A stretch of DNA of 64,000 bases from MADRE3 sp963718195 (GTDB lineage Bacteria; Desulfobacterota; Desulfobulbia; Desulfobulbales; Desulfocapsaceae): contig CAVQYQ010000005.1 in NCBI GenBank assembly GCA_963718195.1, positions 998,257 through 1,062,256 on the forward strand, written 5' to 3'. This document shows positions 6,979 through 15,543 of the stretch, one piece after another. Each line of letters begins with the position of its first letter. Position 1 is the first letter of the stretch. The translations under genes and the position numbers were made by a program. Below the pieces are notes generated by a model. That model did no database searches, was not told the origin of the DNA, and worked only from the letters and a program-made list of their open reading frames with translations.

Positions 6979-8349
6979 ATGATAGATCTTATGTCCATCG
7001 CCCGCACGGAGCACCAAGGCGGCGACCTTTTCGGGCTCTTGTCTAATCTTTTCGAGCCGGCAGATGAAAAACCGGAAAGCTATCCGGATGCCGTTATCTG
7101 GAAGGGCGGAAACTTTGACGGAACCATAAATCCCGTCGCTCACTCCTTGACCGATGCCTTTGCACTAATCGGTACACTGGCAGCAGTCGATGTCCTGGGC
7201 TTACCTTTTTACGCGGTTCCAATGTGGTCCCAGTATCGACATGACACAAAACTGGCATCGCTTGCCTGGTTCGGCAATATGGACTGTACCTCGATCAAAT
7301 GGTCAACCGCAGGGGACGCCTATGTCAATGACGGCAAAGGCGGAAAAGTTGTGGTCATGGGAAAATCAGCCAACGCTCCACTGCGAACCCAGGCAGGCGT
7401 ATTCTGTAATGTCCGCCCCTATGGACCGATAACCGTTGTCCGCTGCATGCCCTGTCTGCCGTACTCGCAGGATCGCGCGGTCTTCAATGTCAACGAAGAG
7501 ACGGGTATTATCCATTCCGAGATGAACTCCCCGGGCATCCAGATGGCCTACGCCAATCGGCTCTTTCTCAAAATGGTTCACGAGACCGGAAAACTTGGCC
7601 GGGTTGCAATGAAACCGACCCAGGCCATGGAGGACGGCATTAATGCCGGTCTGCACTCATGGCTGCTCCAGGGCACCAAGTTCCAGGTTGGTCGCAAATA
7701 TGCGGTGGATGGCTATGTGGAGCACAAAGAGGCTGTCGATAAGATCATTGCCCTGCTGCCCAAAGATTTCAAAGCCGGTATGGAAAACTGGGGAGGACAG
7801 ATCGAACAGCACATCTCCGACACAAATTACGGCCTGCTGCTCTGGGATCTCATTGAAAAACAGGACTGTATCATTCTGGCCACCGATCTTGACGGTGATC
7901 GCCTCACCGACCTGCTCGCTGATGTTTCCGATCCGCTGCGCGCCTTCAGCGGTATTGTCGCCAAACAGCTCGGCCATGAGGTAGATACCGCTGAATTATG
8001 GAACGATATGGGTTACACAACCGGTAACGGACGGGACATGACATCGGTCATGCATCGCATGTCTGGTCCACCCATCCACGAGCAGACACTCGGGTCTGCT
8101 GATGCCATGCTTCTCCGTCTTCTGGACGGCGACGAGTCCATGGGCGGCACAAAACAGCCCTACGATCCACGAATCCATTTCGTACTGATCCGAACTGCAT
8201 ACCTTGATGCCAACCCCGGCAACGAAAAACTGCGTAAATGGCTTGATGACGCACTTGCCACCTTCGACAAGGTGTATAGCGGTAAACGACCTGGTTTTCT
8301 TGAAGGCTACAAGGCATTAAAAGATGCTATCACACCCTGGGGATCCTGA
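6979..8349 (+). CDS. Uncharacterised 456-residue protein
   Basis: The frame is open further upstream, but ATG 6979 preceded by AGAGG gives a natural start (MIDLMSIARTEHQGGDLFG). The protein is soluble-looking, with no signal peptide or convincing membrane segment. It has features of a globular enzyme: a central DYTT-like aspartate-rich stretch (IILATDLDGDRLTDLLADV near residue 295), conserved-looking CNVRPYGPITVVRCMPCLPY near residue 150 with three cysteines, and GDESMGGTKQPYDPR near residue 380. I do not recognise the family. It is followed, convergently, by a metallo-beta-lactamase-fold gene; no operon partner on the same strand is evident. Confidence 0.8.
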   Translation: MIDLMSIARTEHQGGDLFGLLSNLFEPADEKPESYPDAVIWKGGNFDGTINPVAHSLTDAFALIGTLAAVDVLGLPFYAVPMWSQYRHDTKLASLAWFGNMDCTSIKWSTAGDAYVNDGKGGKVVVMGKSANAPLRTQAGVFCNVRPYGPITVVRCMPCLPYSQDRAVFNVNEETGIIHSEMNSPGIQMAYANRLFLKMVHETGKLGRVAMKPTQAMEDGINAGLHSWLLQGTKFQVGRKYAVDGYVEHKEAVDKIIALLPKDFKAGMENWGGQIEQHISDTNYGLLLWDLIEKQDCIILATDLDGDRLTDLLADVSDPLRAFSGIVAKQLGHEVDTAELWNDMGYTTGNGRDMTSVMHRMSGPPIHEQTLGSADAMLLRLLDGDESMGGTKQPYDPRIHFVLIRTAYLDANPGNEKLRKWLDDALATFDKVYSGKRPGFLEGYKALKDAITPWGS

Positions 8350-8356
8350 TACCATT

Positions 8357-8396
8357 TCACGGTAAAGTGGGCATGCCAAGGCTCACTCTACCGTGA
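8357..8396. terminator. Hairpin between convergent genes, possible bidirectional terminator
   Basis: TCACGGTAAAGTGGGC (8357-8372) pairs with GCTCACTCTACCGTGA (8381-8396) with one mismatch and one G-T pair, leaving an 8-nt loop. It sits just after the stop of the 456-residue gene and overlaps the last codons of the convergent gene. No clear T run follows on either strand, so a strict rho-independent terminator is not proven. Confidence 0.5.
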
Positions 8397-9222
8397 TGAC
8401 CATGCCGGCAGTATTAAAGAAAAAATGATCTCCAAATTCTGCGGCCATCATAGCCCCGGCTTTTAAACCGGTGCAGTGGGAAACTCCGATCCTGTCAATG
8501 CCAAACTCCTTTAATGCATCAATGGTTTCATTTATATAGTCATCAGAGGCCTCAAACAGGTGACAGCCACCAACGACCAGATGTATACGCTCCTCACCTG
8601 TAACTTTTCTTGCATGATGGAGCGTATTTATCAGACATCGATGAGCACAGCCGAGCACGATAACCAAACCGTTGCTGGTCTTTACGATCAGAGCCCGGTC
8701 ATCAAGAAATGAATCACGCTGGAACTCACCATTTACTTTGATTTTTAGATAGTCCTCACCCACTTGTTCAAAATTGGTAACAACAGCGACCTCACCGGTC
8801 GTCACGACATTGTCGGTAATGAAAACGGGGTCAGGGGTCAAGCTAAATTGAGCACCAAGTCCTTCAAGGGCTTCCCGGGTAAATGGAATACCGATATATC
8901 GCTCTTTTTCGCCCTCCCTGACACTATATTTAGCCGCCCACAAATCAGGCGGGGCAATTATCTCAATCTTCCGGTCAATTTTCTTCAATACCTTTTCAAT
9001 TCCTGTCGTATGGTCATAATGGGCGTGGGACAGTACGATTGTATCAACCGTCTTAAAATCGACTCCCAGTTGTTCAGCGTTGTGAAGCACTGCATGGCCC
9101 GCACCGGAATCGAGTAGCACCGTCGCTTCTTCTGTTTCCACAAATGCACAGAAACCCCATTCACCAATGATGTCTGGTTTGCCGGAAGTATTATCTGCCA
9201 GCGTAGTTATACGACACTGCAT
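8383..9222 (-). CDS. Metallo-beta-lactamase-fold hydrolase (COG1237 type)
   Basis: This 279-residue cytoplasmic protein has the metal-binding signature HAHYDH at residues 66-71 (SHAHYDHTTG), the usual LLDSG upstream of it, and further candidate ligands near GCAHR (residue about 193) and GGCHLF (about 219). The layout and length fit COG1237, the group that includes an enzyme acting in methanopterin synthesis (ribofuranosylaminobenzene phosphate synthase) and many uncharacterised metal-dependent hydrolases in anaerobes. The substrate cannot be inferred. The start ATG 9222 is preceded by AAGGAGATACCT on the minus strand, a strong ribosome-binding site. Confidence 0.85.
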   Translation of the reverse strand: MQCRITTLADNTSGKPDIIGEWGFCAFVETEEATVLLDSGAGHAVLHNAEQLGVDFKTVDTIVLSHAHYDHTTGIEKVLKKIDRKIEIIAPPDLWAAKYSVREGEKERYIGIPFTREALEGLGAQFSLTPDPVFITDNVVTTGEVAVVTNFEQVGEDYLKIKVNGEFQRDSFLDDRALIVKTSNGLVIVLGCAHRCLINTLHHARKVTGEERIHLVVGGCHLFEASDDYINETIDALKEFGIDRIGVSHCTGLKAGAMMAAEFGDHFFFNTAGMVITVE

Positions 9223-9537
9223 AGGTATCTCCTTTTCATTACAAGGCCATGCTCTTTACCAATAATCTTTAACATCTCACCAGGTGCCTGAATATTATTA
9301 TTGACGTTGCTCAACGGTGCCAACAATCAAACACAGCCCATCAGAAAACCTAGGCTGACGCCACAGGATACAGCAAGTTGTATTCCATCAAATATCGATT
9401 TTTATTTACTGCTGCCGGTATGGCCATCACGGAATCGCTATGGCTGCCAGTTTCCATAAATATTTCTTACTATCCTCAATAGTCTTGAGGTTTGAGCTGC
9501 ATGTATTTACCGACATAATGTCTGCATCTACCGTAAT
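9223..9537. other. Intergenic stretch, no gene seen
   Basis: These 315 bases hold the upstream region of the metallo-beta-lactamase-fold gene (minus strand) and the tail of the SDR gene. No ORF, repeat or clear promoter pair was recognised. Confidence 0.5.
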
Positions 9538-10317
9538 CTAAAAAGTACCCGGGTATTTACCGCCATCCATCAACAGGTTCTGGCCGGTAATAAAACCAGC
9601 CTGATTACTGCATAAATAGGCACAAAAATCCGCGAGCTCTGCAGGGTCTCCAAAGCGACCGGCAGCAACTGCTGCGGTCCTGATTGCCTTCATTTCTTCG
9701 TAGGTCCGCCCCTGCACCTTTGCCAGCGCCTTGGTATTGGCCGTGTGCCTGCCGGTTTCAAAATCTCCGGGAAGCAGGTTGTTTATGGTCACGTTATGCT
9801 TGGCAACCTCACGTGAAGTCCCGGCGACAAAACCGGTCAGCCCGGCCCTGGCACTGTTGGACAGCCCGAGAATACTGATCGGAGCCTTCACTGCACTGGA
9901 AGTTATATTGACGATACGACCAAATTTGCGTTCGATCATACCATCGACCGTTTCCTTGATCATGAAGATAGCGCCAAGCATGTTGTTGTTTATGGCAGAG
10001 AGCCATGCCTCACGATCCCAGTCACGAAAATTCCCGGTTGGCGGGCCACCCGAGTTATTGACAATGATATCCGGCTCTGGGCAAGCATTCAGCACAGCAG
10101 CTCTCCCTTCATCGCTATTGATATCAGCTGCGATGGGGATCACCTCTGTCCCTGTTGCTCCACTTATTTCCTCTGCAGCTTTTTTTATATCCTCCTCGGT
10201 GCGCGCGACAATCACAAGTTCAACACCCTCACGAGCCAACGCCATCGCACATGCTTTTCCAAGCCCTGAGCTTGCACCACCAACAACTCCTTTTTTTCCT
10301 GCTATTCCGAGATCCAT
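9538..10317 (-). CDS. Short-chain dehydrogenase/reductase with atypical active site
   Basis: A 259-residue Rossmann-fold protein. The cofactor loop GGASSGLG lies at residues 13-20, NNSGGPP (in place of NNAG) near residue 87, and the catalytic serine region NITSSAV near 137. The usual YxxxK is not present: the corresponding stretch reads LSNSARAGLTGF, so tyrosine and lysine are replaced by serine and arginine. This substitution is typical of a recognised subgroup of FabG-like SDRs with an LSN..R.G motif, so it need not mean loss of function. The C-terminus (GQNLLMDGGKYPGTF) is normal for the classical family. It is divergently transcribed from the VOC-hydrolase-MFS genes. The substrate is unknown, perhaps a 3-hydroxyacyl or ring compound. 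Confidence 0.85.
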   Translation of the reverse strand: MDLGIAGKKGVVGGASSGLGKACAMALAREGVELVIVARTEEDIKKAAEEISGATGTEVIPIAADINSDEGRAAVLNACPEPDIIVNNSGGPPTGNFRDWDREAWLSAINNNMLGAIFMIKETVDGMIERKFGRIVNITSSAVKAPISILGLSNSARAGLTGFVAGTSREVAKHNVTINNLLPGDFETGRHTANTKALAKVQGRTYEEMKAIRTAAVAAGRFGDPAELADFCAYLCSNQAGFITGQNLLMDGGKYPGTF

Positions 10318-10622
10318 TATTTATTGTCCTCCTGTCAGTGCCGGTAAGGCATTGTCCAACTCAACGTCTTGTCTGTGTTTGCCAGATTTCCTCCAGCACC
10401 GCTGCCGCCAACTCTTCCCCCCCATCCATTTTTCAAATAAAACAATTATGGTGCATTTATGTCCGCTTGTGATTACTGTTTCCGCCATTGATCAGGACAC
10501 ATACTGGACATCTGGATATAGATCCTGATTTTAAGAATGTCTCCGAAGGAATCGTTACCAAAGGATGTGGTAGTAACAGCAACCATTCATCAGTGGTTCA
10601 TTCGAACAAGGATCGATTTACT
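10318..10622. other. Divergent intergenic region between SDR and VOC genes
   Basis: These 305 bases separate divergently transcribed genes and should hold both promoters. The SDR start has GGAGGACAATAAATA upstream on the minus strand. No convincing -35/-10 pair or operator palindrome was found by eye. Confidence 0.4.
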
Positions 10623-11003
10623 ATGAATACATTTAAAATTAATCATCTCCATATAATTTGTCAGGACCTGCAGAACATGATTGAGTTCTGGACTAATGGA
10701 CTTGGAGCACGCTTCAAGGAATATCGAAGCTTTGGCCCTGCTGACGGTGCAGTTTTGATGGTCGATACCCTTCAGGTTAATCTGCGTGTTCCAAAGGAAG
10801 ATGAAAGTTCAGCAGACGATTCGGCATCCTGCCTTGGCTATGACCATGTTGGATTCGAAGTCGACGACGTCGATGCTGCCTGCTCGCATTTGGCTGAGTT
10901 GGGTTGCACCATTGATTCCGGGCCGACGGAACTGAGCGACCGGAAAATTGTTTTTCTCAAGGGTCCTGAAAATATCACCCTGGAGCTCATGCAGATGTAT
11001 TAG
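10623..11003 (+). CDS. VOC (glyoxalase/dioxygenase-fold) family protein
   Basis: This 126-residue protein starts at ATG 10623, with AAGGATC upstream. Two beta-alpha-beta-beta-beta modules are visible: INHLHIICQDLQNMIEFW at the N-terminus and YDHVGFEVDDVDAACSHL in the middle. Candidate metal ligands are H8 or H10, the H of DHVGFEV, and the E of NITLELMQ near the end, matching the vicinal-oxygen-chelate layout. Family members include glyoxalases, epimerases and ring-cleaving enzymes. It leads a same-strand run with an alpha/beta hydrolase (51 bases on) and an MFS carrier. The exact reaction is unknown. Confidence 0.8.
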   Translation: MNTFKINHLHIICQDLQNMIEFWTNGLGARFKEYRSFGPADGAVLMVDTLQVNLRVPKEDESSADDSASCLGYDHVGFEVDDVDAACSHLAELGCTIDSGPTELSDRKIVFLKGPENITLELMQMY

Positions 11004-11054
11004 CGGGTTACGGTACTATCATCACCTTTTCACACGGAATGGAACACGCAGGAC

Positions 11055-11846
11055 ATGAACGCTAAAATCACGGTAAACAATATAGAAATCAGCTATCGAC
11101 TTGACGGTCCTGAACAGGGCCAGGTCGTTCTGCTCAGTAACAGCCTGATGTCAAATTTTTCAATGTGGGATGCCCAGATAGAGGCACTTGCAGACAATTA
11201 CCGAGTTCTGCGATATGATCAGCGCGGCCATGGTGGAACACAGACGACGCCAGGCCCCTACAGTATCGATCTCCTGAGCGAAGACGTCAACGGGCTTATC
11301 GATGCCCTCGGCATCAGTTCAGTGCATTTTGTCGGGTTGTCCATGGGCGGTTTTACCGGGCAGCTTTTTGCTTTCAAATATCCTGATAAAGTCCGATCGC
11401 TCTCGCTCTGCGACACCGCCTGTGTCATGCCGCCAAAGTCTCTCTGGAACGAGCGCATCGAAGCAGCTCGAACTCACGGAATCAAAGCATTAATGGAGGG
11501 AACCCTGGAACGATGGTTCACGCCACCTTTTCACCAGGCTGGAGCGCAACAGCTGGCAAAGGTTCGCGAGATGATCCTCGGTACCGGTGTTGAAGGCTAT
11601 GTTGGCTGCGCCCAGGCAATCCGGGATATGAATATATGCGATAATCTCGGTGGGATTTCAGCCCCGACCCTGGTCCTGGTCGGCGAAGACGATCCTGCCT
11701 GCCCTGTCTCTGCGGCAAGAGCGCTCTACGATGGAATAATTGGTTCAAAACTCGTGGTGATACGGCATGCAGCACACCTTCCAAACATCGAGCAGACTGA
11801 GATTTTCAACACCACTCTGATCGATTTTCTCAGCCAGCATCAATAA
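11055..11846 (+). CDS. Alpha/beta-fold hydrolase, 3-oxoadipate enol-lactonase-like
   Basis: A 263-residue soluble hydrolase. The nucleophile elbow GLSMGG is at residues 94-99 (Ser96), with an oxyanion-side SNSLMSNFSMWD near residue 28, the acid in VGEDDPACPV near 215-220 and the histidine in RHAAHLPNIEQ near 242-248. The SNSLG-like stretch, DQRGHG and the HLPNIEQ ending resemble PcaD-type enol-lactonases of aromatic degradation, but many C-C and ester hydrolases share them. It lies between a VOC protein and an MFS transporter, which together suggest uptake and breakdown of an organic acid (inference). Confidence 0.85.
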   Translation: MNAKITVNNIEISYRLDGPEQGQVVLLSNSLMSNFSMWDAQIEALADNYRVLRYDQRGHGGTQTTPGPYSIDLLSEDVNGLIDALGISSVHFVGLSMGGFTGQLFAFKYPDKVRSLSLCDTACVMPPKSLWNERIEAARTHGIKALMEGTLERWFTPPFHQAGAQQLAKVREMILGTGVEGYVGCAQAIRDMNICDNLGGISAPTLVLVGEDDPACPVSAARALYDGIIGSKLVVIRHAAHLPNIEQTEIFNTTLIDFLSQHQ

Positions 11847-11868
11847 AGACTCGTGTGATCACTGTAAC

Positions 11869-13083
11869 TTGAAAAAGAACACCTTACTTATTATCTGCTT
11901 TTTCTTCGGTCATGCGATATTTCATTTCATGGGACAGAGTTTTGCCGTGCTGCTGCCCTCTATCCAGCAGACATTTCTCGTTACCCCGATACAGATTGGA
12001 GCCCTGATCACCACCAGGGAAATTGTCTCTGGCTTTATTGCCCTTCCCGGGGGAATGGTGTCAGATTATTATGCCCGCTACCGCGCCTTTATCCTGACCA
12101 TCTGTATCGTCGTGTTTGCAGGCGGTTGGTTCATCATTGCAGTAACCCCAGTCTACTCTTTTCTCTATCTCGGCATGCTGCTGATTGCTGCGGCCAGTGC
12201 CATCTGGCATATGCCGTCCATTATCGAACTTGGTAACCGTTTTCCAGACAAGCGTGGGACCGTTTTCGCCATCCACGGAGCCGGTGGTAGCAGTGGAGAT
12301 ATCATCGGGCCGATGGCAACCGGTATATTGCTTGCCTATTTCTCGTGGCGTGAAATTCTCTCTATCTATATCGTCCTTCCCCTTATCATGGCAATATGGA
12401 CCTTTTTGTTGCTGAGAGGACTCTACCGTGACCAGAATGACCAGGAGGATAACCCGACCAGCGGGGAGCAGGCATCCCCCCTGGAACAGGTGCAGGTCTC
12501 ATGGCAGATACTGAAAAGCACTGATATCTGGAAGGTTAACATCGTTGCTGGACTGCGCAGTATGTGTTTTGCTGTTCTTATAACTTTTCTTCCCATTTTC
12601 ATGCATGACAGCGGCTTCAGTTCACGCTCAATCGGGTTTCATTTTGGGCTTCTCTGGACAATCGGCCTGCTGGTCAGCCCGCTCATGGGATATCTGTCTG
12701 ACCGATTCGGCAGGAAGATCGTTCTCGTCCCCGCCCTTCTCTACTCGAGCACACTGGTTACCCTACTTGCCTTTTTCGGCACAGGCGGAATGTTTACCGT
12801 CTTGATCATACTCCTCGGGGTCAGCATCAGGAGTGACTATTCTCTGATCAACGCCACGCTCATCGATATGGTCAAGGGGCGAGTGGAAAACACCATGCTC
12901 GGCATCCTGACATTCTGCCGTAGTCTGATGGGCGCAGCCGCCCCGCTGATTGCCGGTGCCCTCTACCAATATAGCGGCATGCGATCCACCCTGTTGTTTG
13001 TTGGTGTACTTTTTCTTTTTGCAGGAATTATTTTCGCTCTGGTCAAGATAGAACCAGAAGGAAGTTTACCCGAACAGGTATAA
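11869..13083 (+). CDS. MFS transporter
   Basis: A 404-residue protein with about twelve hydrophobic segments and the MFS loop motif GYLSDRFGRKIVL between segments 8 and 9; the loop after segment 2 reads GGMVSDYYARYR, a looser form of the same motif. The only plausible start is TTG 11869, 22 bases after the hydrolase stop, with no good ribosome-binding site. Probable substrate importer for the VOC/hydrolase pathway; direction and substrate are unknown. Confidence 0.85.
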   Translation: MKKNTLLIICFFFGHAIFHFMGQSFAVLLPSIQQTFLVTPIQIGALITTREIVSGFIALPGGMVSDYYARYRAFILTICIVVFAGGWFIIAVTPVYSFLYLGMLLIAAASAIWHMPSIIELGNRFPDKRGTVFAIHGAGGSSGDIIGPMATGILLAYFSWREILSIYIVLPLIMAIWTFLLLRGLYRDQNDQEDNPTSGEQASPLEQVQVSWQILKSTDIWKVNIVAGLRSMCFAVLITFLPIFMHDSGFSSRSIGFHFGLLWTIGLLVSPLMGYLSDRFGRKIVLVPALLYSSTLVTLLAFFGTGGMFTVLIILLGVSIRSDYSLINATLIDMVKGRVENTMLGILTFCRSLMGAAAPLIAGALYQYSGMRSTLLFVGVLFLFAGIIFALVKIEPEGSLPEQV

Positions 13084-13286
13084 AAGAGCGTCTCTTGCCC
13101 TGCTGAAATTGTTTTACAACCACTGACGGAATGGAAAATGAGGAAGGCCGACTCACCGTTTGACTAAATTGAGTCGTTATATTATTTGTGACACCAGTGA
13201 TGAAAAGAATTGTTAAGGTGCGGTTATCATTCTCATTGCCCAAAACGTGCTGCAGAACGATTACATCTTCATGATAAAGATGAGCT

Positions 13287-13874
13287 ATGACACATGATAT
13301 GAAGAACGAACTGGCATCGCTTGATCTTGGCACTCAGGTCAAGAATCTTCGTAACATACGGGCGATGACCTTGAAGGATCTGTCTGTCATGACCGGTCTT
13401 TCCAAGGCGAACCTGTCCCAGATTGAGAACAATCTGGTTACCCCTCCGATCGCCACTCTGCTCAAAATTTCAACCGCTCTCGGTGTTTCCATAGGTCACT
13501 TTTTCCAGCAGTCGGTGCAGGATTCAAGCGTCGTCGTGGTCAGAAAGTCAGATCGCTACGGGGTGGCCAAAGGACCCCATATATCACACGTCGGTTACCA
13601 ATACGAGCCGCTGGCATATCCCAAGATTGATAAAAACATGGAACCCTTTATTGTCCATATGGTGGAACGGGAGGCAGACGATATCGTTTACAATAACCAT
13701 CGCGGCGAAGAATTCCTGTTCGTTCTCGATGGTACTTTGGAATTCAGATGCGCCGACACGCTTGTTACCCTCAATGAGGGAGACAGCCTCTATTTTGATT
13801 CGAGTATACCCCACGGTTACCGCGGCATTGGCGGAGCCGCCAAGAGTCTCGTTGTCATTTACCGACCTGACTGA
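13287..13874 (+). CDS. XRE-family regulator with C-terminal cupin domain
   Basis: This 195-residue protein has an N-terminal helix-turn-helix (about residues 14-68: LRNIRAMTLKDLSVMTGLSK, then LSQIENNLVTPP) and a C-terminal cupin (about residues 118-190: NNHRGEEFLFVLDGTLEF, GDSLYFDSSIPHGY). Regulators of this build sense a small ligand in the cupin barrel and repress nearby catabolic genes. It sits between the MFS/hydrolase genes and the 2-oxoacid oxidoreductase operon, so it may control either or both. No operator could be identified by eye. Confidence 0.88.
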   Translation: MTHDMKNELASLDLGTQVKNLRNIRAMTLKDLSVMTGLSKANLSQIENNLVTPPIATLLKISTALGVSIGHFFQQSVQDSSVVVVRKSDRYGVAKGPHISHVGYQYEPLAYPKIDKNMEPFIVHMVEREADDIVYNNHRGEEFLFVLDGTLEFRCADTLVTLNEGDSLYFDSSIPHGYRGIGGAAKSLVVIYRPD

Positions 13875-14231
13875 AAATTTCTGCTTATTCTCAAATCGAC
13901 CGGTCCAACCACACGAGTCAGCTTAAGCTGTTTTTTTCGACTCTGTATATCGTTTCAACGTAAACCAAATAGAAAGAGATTTTGTTCACTATAGGCTAAA
14001 TATATTTATTCCATTCCGTCGTATAGATTTCCCCCCTTACACTGATTATATTTATCTATATACTTGTTATTATATGTTTTAAATATTTTACTTACCGATC
14101 ATTTTGTTTGGGTATAATAAATTTAGTTATGTTATAATAAACTATATTTAGAACTACTGAGTACCCCACTGAAGGTGCTTTATTTACAGTGCTCACGCTG
14201 CACCCCGACTCGTGTGAGGAGGAGGTCTCAG
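13875..14231 (+). other. AT-rich upstream region of the oxidoreductase operon
   Basis: The region from about 13960 to 14165 is strikingly AT-rich compared with its flanks and has no ORF. It ends with a strong GGAGG ribosome-binding site (14218-14225). It probably carries the promoter and regulator sites of the operon; several TATAAT-like boxes are present, so none can be singled out. Confidence 0.5.
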
Positions 14232-14501
14232 ATGGCAAGGAAAATCAAAGGTACCGTCACCATTTCTGTCGATCGCTGCAAAGGGTGTGGTCTTTGCACG
14301 GTCGCCTGTACGCTTGATCTGCTCAAGTTATCAGACACTGAATTAAACGCTTGCGGATATCATCCTGTCTTTATTGAACCAGGGGACGATTGTATCGGTT
14401 GCGGTAACTGTTTTTTGATGTGTCCCGATTATGCAATTACCGTTGAACGCTTCGTGTACCAAGGAGAGTGCTATGGCCAGGACATTGATGAAAGGCAATG
14501 A
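14232..14501 (+). CDS. 2-oxoacid:ferredoxin oxidoreductase, ferredoxin-like delta subunit (KorD/VorD type)
   Basis: This 89-residue protein with two [4Fe-4S] motifs (CKGCGLCTVAC and CIGCGNCFLMC followed by P) carries electrons from the thiamine-dependent catalytic subunit to ferredoxin. ATG 14232, with GGAGG 7 bases upstream, is the correct start. The 3' end overlaps the alpha-subunit gene by 29 bases. Order delta-alpha-beta-gamma is the standard korDABC/vor layout. Confidence 0.88.
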   Translation: MARKIKGTVTISVDRCKGCGLCTVACTLDLLKLSDTELNACGYHPVFIEPGDDCIGCGNCFLMCPDYAITVERFVYQGECYGQDIDERQ

Positions 14502-15543
14502 AGCCCTTGCCGAAGCTGCAATAAGAGGTGGGTGTACACATTTCTTTGGATATCCGATTACCCCCCAGAATGAAATTCCGGAATATCTGGCCAGGGAGCT
14601 GCCAAAGAACGGTGGTGTTTACCTCCAGGCGGAGAGCGAGGTGGCGGCGATTCACATGGTTTATGGCGCTGCCGCTTCAGGTGGCCGGGTGATGACCTCG
14701 TCATCTTCTCCAGGGATCGCGCTGATGCAGGAAGGTCTGTCGGTGCTTGCCGCAGCTCAGCTTCCCTGTGTCGTTGTTAATGTGCAGCGGGCAGGACCTG
14801 GAATTGGCGGAATCCAGCCAAGTCAGGCTGATTACTACCAGATGACAAGAGGTGGCGGAAACGGTGATTATCGAATCCCCTCGCTCGCCCCGGCTACCAT
14901 CCAGGAATCTGTGGAAATGATGCTCGAGGCATTTGAAATTGCTGAACACTATAGGACTCCCGTCTACATTGTCAGCGATGGCATGCTTGGACAGATGATG
15001 GAGCCGGTTGAATTCAAGAAGCGGACCCAGAAACCAGTCCCAACAAAAGCGTGGGCAGCTGTTGGTCATAATGGAAAAAGAAAGCCGCTCGTCGTAAAAA
15101 CCATGTCGCTGGTGCCTGAAATTCTCGAGGAGAACAACAGAAAGCTTCAGGAAAAGTATCGAAAGATTGAAGCGTCGGAATACCAGTACGAACGGTTTCG
15201 CACCGAACAGGCAGAGGTCGTTCTGGTTGCCTATGGCTCCACCTCCAGGATTGTCAAGGATGCCATTGTGCTCCTGGCTCAATCAGGTATCAGGGCTGGC
15301 CTCATCAGGCCCAGGACCCTCTGGCCGTTTCCAGCCGAACCGCTTACCAGGCTCAAGCGCGTATGCAAACAGATCGTCTGCGTAGAGATGAACCATGGCC
15401 AGATGATCGATGATGTCCGGCTCGCTGTTGGTGACCACTTACCCGTCAGCTTCTACGGCAGGTCCGGTGGTGTGATCCCAACACCAGCAGAGATAGCAGA
15501 ACATATAAAAGGACTGATTAAACAGGGGGTGACCGATGTCTAA
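14473..15543 (+). CDS. 2-oxoacid:ferredoxin oxidoreductase, alpha subunit (KorA/VorB type)
   Basis: The alpha subunit of an enzyme that oxidatively decarboxylates 2-oxoacids to acyl-CoA with reduction of ferredoxin (2-oxoglutarate or branched-chain 2-oxoacids). 356 residues from ATG 14473, with AAGGAG 7 bases ahead. Typical motifs: FFGYPITPQNEIPEYL near residue 24, the pyrimidine-binding QAESEVAAIHMVYGAAASGG near residue 50, SSSSPGIALMQEGLSVLA near 78, and a transketolase C-terminal-like part (VEMNHGQM near 310). The exact oxoacid is not resolved by sequence inspection; the YPITPQNEIPE motif is common in the VorB-annotated group. Confidence 0.9.
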   Translation: MARTLMKGNEALAEAAIRGGCTHFFGYPITPQNEIPEYLARELPKNGGVYLQAESEVAAIHMVYGAAASGGRVMTSSSSPGIALMQEGLSVLAAAQLPCVVVNVQRAGPGIGGIQPSQADYYQMTRGGGNGDYRIPSLAPATIQESVEMMLEAFEIAEHYRTPVYIVSDGMLGQMMEPVEFKKRTQKPVPTKAWAAVGHNGKRKPLVVKTMSLVPEILEENNRKLQEKYRKIEASEYQYERFRTEQAEVVLVAYGSTSRIVKDAIVLLAQSGIRAGLIRPRTLWPFPAEPLTRLKRVCKQIVCVEMNHGQMIDDVRLAVGDHLPVSFYGRSGGVIPTPAEIAEHIKGLIKQGVTDV

